From positions 1 to 8,768 of the forward strand of contig WGAD01000126.1 of NCBI GenBank assembly GCA_015489255.1: a DNA stretch of 8,768 nucleotides, in the 5' to 3' direction. Source of the DNA: Anaerolineales bacterium. Its GTDB lineage: Bacteria > Chloroflexota > Anaerolineae > Anaerolineales > Villigracilaceae. This document shows, piece by piece, positions 1-6,762 of this stretch; within the stretch, counting starts at the first letter, position 1, and each line of letters begins with the position of its first letter. The position numbers and the translations under genes are program-made. A model generated the notes under the pieces. That model did not search any database, was not told the origin of the DNA, and saw only the letters and a list, made by a program, of their open reading frames with translations.

Positions 1-1478
<1,478 letters not shown>

Positions 1479-1503
1479 GAAGCCGACCGTTCCAACATCC
1501 GAG

Positions 1504-1541
1504 AAAAAACACGGCCAGCGCTGGCCGTGTTTTTTCTTTTT
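1504..1541. terminator. Bidirectional intrinsic terminator between leuS and the LuxR-type regulator
   Basis: Bases 1504-1519 and 1520-1535 are perfect 16-base inverted repeats centred on AGCGCT, with six A on the left, six T on the right and a further T run after 1536. Both convergent genes (stops at 1478 and 1556) would read into a GC-rich stem followed by U residues, so one element can terminate both transcripts. Confidence 0.9.
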
Positions 1542-1555
1542 TTGAGGGGAGGCGG

Positions 1556-2218
1556 TCAGGAATCCAGGTGATCGCGCAGGTTGTGTTCCACGGCGTAGGC
1601 GGCGGCCTCGGCGCGATTGCTGACCCCGAGCTTGGACAGAATGCTGCTGACGTAGTTGCGCACGGTGCCTTCGCCCAGGTAGAGGGCTTTGGCGATTTCG
1701 CGGTTGGTCTTCCCTTCGGCGACCAACAACAAGACGTGCTTTTCTTGTTGGCTGAGGGCGGCAAAAGCGGAGGCTTCTTCCTCGCGCACGGCGCGGCGCA
1801 CCTCCTGGAAGACGCGCCGGGTGACGGCAGGGTCGAGCAGGGCTTCGCCGCGGCCTACCGCCCGCAGGGCGCGCACCAGATCATCACTGCCAATTTGTTT
1901 GAGCACGTAGCCGGCAGCGCCAGCGCGGATGGCAGAGAAAAGCATTTCATCCTCGGCGTAAGAGGTCAGCATGATGACTTTGATATCGGCGTGATCGTGA
2001 ACGATGGCTTCGCAGGCTTCAATGCCCGAAATACCGGGCAGGCGAATGTCCATCACAACGACATCGGGTTGCAATTGCTCCACCATGTTGAGGGCTTCCC
2101 GCCCGGAGGCGGCTTCTCCGACCACTTGAAATTCATCTGGATAACGTTCCAGCAAGGCTCGCAAGCCCAGCCGGACGACTTCATGATCATCAACCAATAG
2201 AACGCGCTGCCGATTCAT
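1556..2218 (-). CDS. LuxR/NarL-family response regulator
   Basis: Predicted two-component response regulator of 220 aa, the usual length for the family. The receiver domain (about residues 4-120) has the acidic pair Asp10-Asp11, the phosphoacceptor Asp57 in [10 protein letters not shown], Thr85 and the conserved Lys107. The C-terminal LuxR-type helix-turn-helix (about 152-215) contains [22 protein letters not shown] and [18 protein letters not shown]. It should bind DNA as a dimer after phosphorylation. I chose the ATG at 2218 rather than the in-frame ATG at 2272, because 2218 follows a GGAGGT ribosome site and a good promoter lies between the two. No histidine kinase is encoded beside it, so it is an orphan within this window and its signal and targets are unknown. 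A DevR/LiaR-like role would be a guess. It appears to be a single-gene unit, convergent with leuS. Confidence 0.93.
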   Translation of the reverse strand: MNRQRVLLVDDHEVVRLGLRALLERYPDEFQVVGEAASGREALNMVEQLQPDVVVMDIRLPGISGIEACEAIVHDHADIKVIMLTSYAEDEMLFSAIRAGAAGYVLKQIGSDDLVRALRAVGRGEALLDPAVTRRVFQEVRRAVREEEASAFAALSQQEKHVLLLVAEGKTNREIAKALYLGEGTVRNYVSSILSKLGVSNRAEAAAYAVEHNLRDHLDS

Positions 2219-2221
2219 TGT

Positions 2222-2227
2222 ACCTCC
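2222..2227 (-). promoter_or_regulatory. Shine-Dalgarno site that fixes the LuxR-type regulator start
   Basis: On the minus strand this reads GGAGGT, three bases before the ATG at 2218. It supports the shorter reading frame over the upstream in-frame ATG at 2272. Confidence 0.8.
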
Positions 2228-2243
2228 AGTATTTTGTTCCCAA

Positions 2244-2272
2244 AGTATAGCCGAAGGGCTGGGGACTGGCAA
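2244..2272 (-). promoter_or_regulatory. Sigma70-like promoter of the LuxR-type regulator gene
   Basis: On the minus strand there is a -35 TTGCCA (2267-2272), a 17-base spacer and a -10 TATACT (2244-2249). Transcription would start near 2237, giving a leader of about 19 bases that carries the GGAGGT site. The promoter lies after the hsp20 terminator, so this gene is its own transcription unit. Confidence 0.72.
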
Positions 2273-2281
2273 GCATTAACG

Positions 2282-2309
2282 ATAAAAGCGGGGCTGTGCA
2301 CCCCGCTTT
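2282..2309 (-). terminator. Intrinsic terminator after hsp20
   Basis: Nine-base inverted repeats AAAGCGGGG (2285-2293) and CCCCGCTTT (2301-2309) flank a 7-base loop. On the minus strand the stem is followed by TTTTATC. It lies 26 bases past the hsp20 stop. The U tract is short, so some read-through is possible. Confidence 0.75.
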
Positions 2310-2335
2310 GGTTTGCCGCAATGGTTGCTGCTGGT

Positions 2336-2773
2336 TTATTTGGCTTTGACGGTGATGGTCTTGGGACGCACCTCTTCCGCCTTAGGCAGGGTGATGGTGA
2401 GCATCCCGTTTTCGAATTCCGCTTTGGCTTTGTCGGCGTTGACTTCGGTAGGCAGCAAGATGCTGCGTTCAAAGGCGCCATATTGCCGTTCGCGGATGTG
2501 ATAGGTGCGGTTCTTGTCTTCCTGTTCGGCTTTGTACTCGCCGCGGATGGTCAGCGTATCGCCTGTGATGGTCAATTGTACTTCGTCCGGTTTCAGGCCG
2601 GGGACGGCGACCTCAACGACCACTTCGTCATCGGTCTGGTACATGTCAATCGTCGGCAAGCTGACGTTCATCAGCGAGAGCGGACGGGTGAAGGCCTCAT
2701 CGAACAGGCGATCCATCGCTTCGCGCAGCGTGATCATATCCCGCATCGGTTCCCAGCGCATCAGGTTGGACAT
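2336..2773 (-). CDS. Small heat-shock protein, Hsp20/alpha-crystallin family
   Basis: ATP-independent holdase chaperone that binds unfolding proteins in oligomeric assemblies in the cytoplasm. The 145-aa product has a short N-terminal arm with MRDMITLREAMDRLFDEAF, typical of bacterial Hsp20, then an alpha-crystallin domain (about residues 40-132) with VAVPGLKPDEV, ITGDTLTIRGE, the RERQYGAFERSILLP strand and the consensus NGMLTITLPK (122-131). The C-terminal I-x-V motif (ITV, 140-142), which docks neighbouring subunits, is present. The ATG at 2773 is preferred over 2794 because it follows GGAGGT at a 7-base spacing. The gene lies just downstream of the kinase/FHA operon but is separated by a terminator, and I could not identify a convincing sigma70 promoter or a CIRCE element in the 112-base gap. 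Heat or stress control is expected for the family but not shown here. Confidence 0.96.
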   Translation of the reverse strand: MSNLMRWEPMRDMITLREAMDRLFDEAFTRPLSLMNVSLPTIDMYQTDDEVVVEVAVPGLKPDEVQLTITGDTLTIRGEYKAEQEDKNRTYHIRERQYGAFERSILLPTEVNADKAKAEFENGMLTITLPKAEEVRPKTITVKAK

Positions 2774-2780
2774 AGCGTTC

Positions 2781-2786
2781 ACCTCC
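2781..2786 (-). promoter_or_regulatory. Shine-Dalgarno site that fixes the hsp20 start
   Basis: On the minus strand this reads GGAGGT (within AAAGGAGGTGA), seven bases before the ATG at 2773. It lies between the alternative ATG at 2794 and the chosen one, which favours the shorter form. Confidence 0.8.
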
Positions 2787-2820
2787 TTTCTCACTGTTTC
2801 TTTGGGTTGGTTTCCGGCCT

Positions 2821-2859
2821 TAAAAATAGGGCGCTTGCGTATGAAAAACGTAAGCGCCC
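2821..2859 (-). terminator. Intrinsic terminator of the kinase/FHA/response-regulator operon
   Basis: Twelve-base arms at 2829-2840 and 2848-2859 form a hairpin around a 7-base loop, with one mismatch (C/A on the minus strand). On the minus strand the stem is followed by TATTTTTA. It lies 27 bases after the stop of the last operon gene and before hsp20, so it separates the two units. Confidence 0.8.
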
Positions 2860-2885
2860 GGTAGGAAAAGCGTTAATGTTTGGCT

Positions 2886-3626
2886 TCAGGAGGCGGCCGT
2901 TGAAGAAGGTTTGTTCTTGCGGCGGAAATCGACAAAGCGATACCCCACCCCTCTTTCTGTGAGAATGTACCTGGGGTTGGAAGGGTCTTCTTCCAACTTT
3001 TTCCGCAGGTAGTTGATGTAGAGGCGCACGTAGTGCGGTTCGTCGCGGTATTCGTAACCCCAGACTTTGGTCAGCAGCTGATCGTGTGAAACCACCCAGC
3101 CCGCATTTTGCACCAGGTGGTAGAGCAGGCGGTATTCTGTCGGGCGGAGTTTGACAAGCTTGCCATCCAGCCAGACTTCACGCCGGTCAAAGTCGATCTT
3201 CAGGCGGTCGTCCACTTCGATTAGCCCGTGCATGGAGCCGCTGGCTCCTTCGGTGCGGCGCAAGACGGCCTTGATGCGGCTGATCATCTCGCGGGGGCTG
3301 AAAGGTTTGGTGATGTAGTCATCGGCGCCCAGTTCCAGGCCGCGGATGCGGTCGTCTTCTTCTCCTTTGGCCGTCAGCATGATCACCGGCACGTTGCTGA
3401 TCTCGCGGATCATCTGCAAGACTTCGAAGCCGTTCATGTCGGGCATCATGACGTCCAGCAGGATGAGGTCGGGGGTGTCATCGCGCAGTTTTTCCAGGGC
3501 CTGGCGGCCATTGAAGGCCTCTGAAACCAGGAAGCCGTCGTGTTCCAGGTTCAAGCGAATGAAGCGCACCATGCGCTCTTCGTCGTCCACGACCAGGATG
3601 CGGCGACGTTCGAATTCGTTTGGCAT
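2886..3626 (-). CDS. OmpR/PhoB-family response regulator, last gene of the operon
   Basis: DNA-binding response regulator of 246 aa. The receiver domain (about residues 8-122) has the acidic pair Asp14-Asp15, the phosphoacceptor Asp58 in [13 protein letters not shown], Thr85 and Lys107 in the DDYITKPF motif. The winged helix domain (about 140-236) shows [20 protein letters not shown], the recognition region [18 protein letters not shown] and the wing [13 protein letters not shown] polar tail rich in Lys and Ser follows. The ATG lies 4 bases after the stop codon of the 80-aa gene, with a GGGAGTAA ribosome site overlapping that stop, so the two are cotranscribed. No histidine kinase is encoded in this operon; the only kinase is a Ser/Thr type. 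It may be driven by a distant histidine kinase or modified by the operon kinase, but the sequence does not decide between these. Confidence 0.95.
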   Translation of the reverse strand: MPNEFERRRILVVDDEERMVRFIRLNLEHDGFLVSEAFNGRQALEKLRDDTPDLILLDVMMPDMNGFEVLQMIREISNVPVIMLTAKGEEDDRIRGLELGADDYITKPFSPREMISRIKAVLRRTEGASGSMHGLIEVDDRLKIDFDRREVWLDGKLVKLRPTEYRLLYHLVQNAGWVVSHDQLLTKVWGYEYRDEPHYVRLYINYLRKKLEEDPSNPRYILTERGVGYRFVDFRRKNKPSSTAAS

Positions 3627-3629
3627 GGG

Positions 3630-3872
3630 TTACTCCCGAACAAAGCCAATGACCTGCTCTTCTTGCTCGCTGGGCAGGATCTCGATGAAGTTAAGGCGGT
3701 GCATAGGCCACATAACGGTGACCACGCTTCCTTCCAGGTAGTGCAGGTCTTTCCCGTCGCGGCGGCGGGGGTTTTGCACGACGATCAGGTTATCGCCGGG
3801 TTCGGGCAATTTTTCCACCTCACCAACGACGGCGTCTTCATTGGCAATGTGCAAAATGACGGTATAAGCCAT
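3630..3872 (-). CDS. Unrecognised 80-aa conserved-looking small protein
   Basis: I do not recognise a family. The 80-aa product has no signal peptide, membrane segment, cysteine pair or obvious catalytic motif. Its pattern of short alternating hydrophobic stretches (YTVILHI, NLIVVQN, SVVTVMWPM, LNFIEILP) suggests a small beta-rich fold, with a basic patch PRRRDGKD in the middle and an acidic tail (SEQEEQ). It is very likely real: AAAGGAGC stands upstream of the ATG, it sits between two clear genes with gaps of 12 and 3 bases, and the ribosome site of the following regulator overlaps its stop. Position between the FHA protein and the response regulator suggests an adaptor or accessory role in the same module; that is an inference from context only. 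Confidence 0.82.
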   Translation of the reverse strand: MAYTVILHIANEDAVVGEVEKLPEPGDNLIVVQNPRRRDGKDLHYLEGSVVTVMWPMHRLNFIEILPSEQEEQVIGFVRE

Positions 3873-3884
3873 AGGAAGCTCCTT

Positions 3885-4373
3885 TCAGGCGATCAGGATC
3901 TGGATTTTCAGTTTGCCCAGGGCAACGACATCACCGTGGGACAGCGGGGTCTCCCGGCGGGGGGGCAATTTCCTGCCGTTCAGGTAGGTTCCGTTGGATG
4001 AGTCCAGATCCATGATGGTGATCATGCCCGAGGCATTGCGTTTGATCTGGGCATGAAGGCGGGAGACGCCCAGCGTATAAGCCTGGTATGGGCCGAGGTC
4101 GACGTCGGGGATGACGGGTTGGTTGTCGCTGATGCGCCCCAGGGTGAATTCATCCCGCCTGGAAAGCGGGATCAGTTGCCCGCTGGGCAGGATGTGCAGG
4201 GTGACCCATCCCTGGATGCGTTCTGCCGGCACATCCGACATGGTGCGTGGTCGGGTGCTATCGTCGATGTTGCGCGTAGCCAGCGTGTCGTCGGCTGTGA
4301 GTGAGGTGCCGCATTCGGCACAAAATAATGAACCGGGCAGGTTTTTGTGATGACAGGCAGGGCACAAGGTCAT
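3885..4373 (-). CDS. Zinc-ribbon/FHA-domain phosphothreonine-binding protein
   Basis: Predicted cytosolic phosphopeptide reader of 162 aa. The N-terminus is a short zinc ribbon with Cys4, Cys7, Cys18 and Cys21 (CPAC..CAECG). A threonine-rich linker (about 23-50) precedes the FHA domain (about 55-160), which keeps the family's binding residues: Gly79-Arg80 (TLGR), Ser104-Arg105 and His107 (VSRLHAQI), and the DLDSSNGTYLNG segment with Asn127 and Asn132-Gly133. FHA domains bind phosphothreonine, so the natural partner is the Ser/Thr kinase at the head of the same operon. The start codon overlaps the stop of the J-vWA gene as ATGA, and GGAG lies a few bases upstream, indicating translational coupling. 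The threonines in the linker are candidate kinase sites and could bind the protein's own FHA domain, as known for GarA/OdhI-type switches. That is inference, since the linker differs in sequence. Confidence 0.93.
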   Translation of the reverse strand: MTLCPACHHKNLPGSLFCAECGTSLTADDTLATRNIDDSTRPRTMSDVPAERIQGWVTLHILPSGQLIPLSRRDEFTLGRISDNQPVIPDVDLGPYQAYTLGVSRLHAQIKRNASGMITIMDLDSSNGTYLNGRKLPPRRETPLSHGDVVALGKLKIQILIA

Positions 4374-5851
4374 AAAGACTCCTCAGGCGCGGGCGGCAGG
4401 AGCAGGGCGCGCGTACCGTATTTGATGCTTTTGCCGCCCTCGGTAGAAAGTTGACCGTGTTTCAGCAGGTGTTCCGCTTCGAGCAGGGCGGTTTTTGCCA
4501 GGCTGCGCTGACCCCGTTGCAAGAGGTGGGTAGCCAGGTAATTGAGGTGTCGGGCTGCGGCCTGGACATCGCCCGCACGGGCTTCGTGTTCGGCTTTTTC
4601 TTGCAAACGGTAGAGCGACATGTGTGACAAGGCGTTGAGCATTTTCGGCTCGACGCTGGGGATGAGGTCTTCATCGCGCACGGGCAAATGGCAGCGCAAG
4701 TGGGTTTGGAACAGGCGACCGCGTTGCGCCAGGATGTCGGCTTGCAGGCGTCCGCTGATCAATGTTTTGTTTTCGCTCTCTTTGCCGTTCATGTGACGCA
4801 CGCGCAGTTCAAAGACGACTTGCAGCGGCTGCGAATAGAGCACACTGCCCAGGCTCATGGGCGCTGTGAGCGGCAAGGCCAGCGGATCGGGCTGGACGCG
4901 ATAGGCGTAAGAGAGTTCTACCTCGTCTCCGGTGAAGAAGTCGAGCAGCAGATCGCGGGCATAGGCGTTTTGCAATTTTTGCAGTTCTTGCAAGAAATAG
5001 CGTTCTATTTTGTCTGGCTTGTCCAGGTAGGCGCTATGACCCCCGGTTTCACGGGCCAAGGCATCGAGGAAGGCGTCGTTCCAGTCTTTGCCCAGGCCCA
5101 TGGCCGAGATGACAATGCCCTCGCTGGCCGCCCTTTGGGCCAGTTTCAGGCTTTTTTCTTCGTCGCCGTAGGTGTGTCCATCCGTCAGCAAGATGATGTG
5201 GTTGACGCGGCTGTCGTCGCGGAAGCGGCGCACCTCGTTCAACCCGGCCTTGAGCCCCTGATAGATCTCGGTGCCGCCGGCGGCCTGCAATTGGTAAACC
5301 CGGGCTTCAGCGCGGACGCGATCCAGGTGGTAGTTGGCCGTCAGGACGATTTCGGCGTAGTCGTTGAAGGCAACGATGGAGATGATGTCGTCGGAGCGGG
5401 TTTGCCGCAGCAAGGAGATGACGGCCTGCTTGAGCAGCGCGAGGTTATGGCCCTTCATGGAGGTGGATTTGTCCAGCACCAGGCAAAGATTCAAGGGCGG
5501 ACGGCGGTTTTCGCTGGTATGAATGGGGCTGAATTCCAGCATGACGTAGATCACCTGCTCTTCTTCAATGGGCAGGATGCTGCGGCGGCTGTAGAAGGTT
5601 TGAATGGCCAGCTGACGGGCGGGGGCCTTCGCCGGCGGCAGTTTGGCGTCGTAGGCGGCCCGCTCTTGTGGATTGCTGAGCACCTGGTAGGCGGTCTGCA
5701 CTTGCAGGAAAATTTCGGTTTCGCCGGGGTTCTGGTTTTTGTCGGGGTGGTAGCGGTGAGCCGCACGCCGATAAGCGCGCCGAATTTCTTCGGGCGTGGC
5801 ATCGCGCGGCAAACCAAGGATCTGGTAATAGTCCGGAATGGGGCTGGTCAT
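4370..5851 (-). CDS. J-domain/von Willebrand factor A fusion protein
   Basis: A 493-aa fusion. Residues 7-68 are a J domain (DYYQILGLPRDATPEEIRRAYR) with the HPD motif at 35-37, the part that stimulates Hsp70 (DnaK) ATPase. There is no Gly/Phe region and no DnaJ zinc centre, so this is not a classical DnaJ. After a short Pro/Ala linker comes a vWA domain (about 118-290) with an intact metal-ion-dependent adhesion site: Asp127-x-Ser129-x-Ser131, Thr194 (AGGTEIYQG) and Asp224 (LLTDGH). A beta-rich middle follows, then a helical C-terminus (about 400-493) ending in IKYGTRALLL. No signal peptide or membrane segment is visible, so it should act in the cytosol. The start overlaps the PP2C stop as ATGA with no clear ribosome site, so translation probably depends on the upstream gene. 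It is likely a metal-dependent scaffold that brings Hsp70 to partners of the kinase/phosphatase pair; the partner is unknown. Confidence 0.93.
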   Translation of the reverse strand: MTSPIPDYYQILGLPRDATPEEIRRAYRRAAHRYHPDKNQNPGETEIFLQVQTAYQVLSNPQERAAYDAKLPPAKAPARQLAIQTFYSRRSILPIEEEQVIYVMLEFSPIHTSENRRPPLNLCLVLDKSTSMKGHNLALLKQAVISLLRQTRSDDIISIVAFNDYAEIVLTANYHLDRVRAEARVYQLQAAGGTEIYQGLKAGLNEVRRFRDDSRVNHIILLTDGHTYGDEEKSLKLAQRAASEGIVISAMGLGKDWNDAFLDALARETGGHSAYLDKPDKIERYFLQELQKLQNAYARDLLLDFFTGDEVELSYAYRVQPDPLALPLTAPMSLGSVLYSQPLQVVFELRVRHMNGKESENKTLISGRLQADILAQRGRLFQTHLRCHLPVRDEDLIPSVEPKMLNALSHMSLYRLQEKAEHEARAGDVQAAARHLNYLATHLLQRGQRSLAKTALLEAEHLLKHGQLSTEGGKSIKYGTRALLLPPAPEESL

Positions 5852-6753
5852 GTATGCATCTTAACCAGGATGACGCTGATGTTATCGGGGCCGCCCGCCT
5901 CGTTGGCCGCCTGCACCAGCGCCTGGGCTGCGTTGGGCAACGAATCGGAGTGGGTGAAGATGGTGTACATTTCATCATCGGAGATGACGCCCCACAAGCC
6001 ATCGCTGCACAACATGAGCGTACCGTTTTTGGGGAAGGGCAGGTTGGTGATATCGGGTTCGAAAGATTCGTTCTGGCCGATAGCCCGATAGAGCACGTTG
6101 CGCTGCGGGTGGCTGGCGGCCTCCTCCGAGGAGAGCTGCCCGAGCTCCTCCAGGCGTTTGACCAGGGTGTGATCGCGGGAAAGCACCTGCATTCGGCCAT
6201 CGTTGTGAATGGCGTAGGCGCGGCTGTCGCCGACGTGAGCCAGGGTCACCTGTTGCCCAATGACCAGGGCAGCGGTCAGCGTGGTGCCGCCGCCGGGCGC
6301 TTCCCGTTGGACGATGCGGTGGGCGTCGTTGATTGCGCTGCGCATCAATTCTTGCAGCGATTCGTCCAGCATCACCGTCGGCAGATCGAAAAAATAATTG
6401 TGCATTTTGCGCATGATGTGCCCGGCAAAGGTGCGAATGGCTGCATTGCTGGCGACTTCGCCGTATTGGTGGCCGCCCATACCGTCGGCCACGATGAACA
6501 GCCCAAAGGGGAGGCTCTTGTTTTGCCCGCCAAGGGTCAGGTTGAGCGCCAGTACGCTGTCTTCGTTCAGCTCCCGTTGCTTGCCCACCGACTGGGCGGC
6601 AGCATAGGAAAGGAAAGGAGGGGAAAAGGAGGTCTTTTCCGATTCCAGAATGGCTTTGACCTGTGCTTCGGTCAAAGGAGCGGTGCGCAGGCGGTCGGTA
6701 TCTTTTTCGGCAAATTGCTCTTTGCCAAACAGGCGGGCGAAGAAGTTTTTCAT
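5848..6753 (-). CDS. PP2C-type Ser/Thr protein phosphatase
   Basis: Metal-dependent protein phosphatase of 301 aa that should reverse the action of the kinase encoded just upstream. The catalytic domain begins near residue 48 and keeps the family motifs: RELNEDS with Glu64-Asp65, VADGMGGH with Asp90-Gly91, GGGTTLTAAL (154-163), HVGDSRAY with Asp176, LSRDHT (191-196), LCSDGLWG with Asp251, and GGPDNISVILV with Asp290. All metal-binding aspartates are therefore present and activity is expected. Residues 1-45 are an extra basic-then-polar N-terminal segment that is not part of the fold. There is no membrane segment, unlike many PstP-type phosphatases, so it is cytosolic. The start at 6753 follows an AGGAG site that overlaps the kinase stop codon, and its own stop overlaps the start of the next gene; both indicate one transcript. 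Confidence 0.95.
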   Translation of the reverse strand: MKNFFARLFGKEQFAEKDTDRLRTAPLTEAQVKAILESEKTSFSPPFLSYAAAQSVGKQRELNEDSVLALNLTLGGQNKSLPFGLFIVADGMGGHQYGEVASNAAIRTFAGHIMRKMHNYFFDLPTVMLDESLQELMRSAINDAHRIVQREAPGGGTTLTAALVIGQQVTLAHVGDSRAYAIHNDGRMQVLSRDHTLVKRLEELGQLSSEEAASHPQRNVLYRAIGQNESFEPDITNLPFPKNGTLMLCSDGLWGVISDDEMYTIFTHSDSLPNAAQALVQAANEAGGPDNISVILVKMHT

Positions 6754-6762
6754 TGCAGGCTC

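Noticed and set aside
2219..2272. Eighteen-residue N-terminal extension of the LuxR-type regulator
   Set aside because: The promoter -10 and the GGAGGT site lie inside this stretch, and the receiver domain begins normally at the ATG at 2218.
2774..2885. CIRCE or other heat-shock operator ahead of hsp20
   Set aside because: The only inverted repeat here (2829-2859) is GC-rich with a downstream U tract on the minus strand, matching a terminator rather than the CIRCE consensus.
4688..6091. Long plus-strand open frame of 467 codons opposite the J-vWA and PP2C genes
   Set aside because: It runs antisense to two proteins with clear motifs, its translation shows no recognisable domain, and it has no convincing ribosome site. 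The open frame is a by-product of GC-rich codon use on the other strand.
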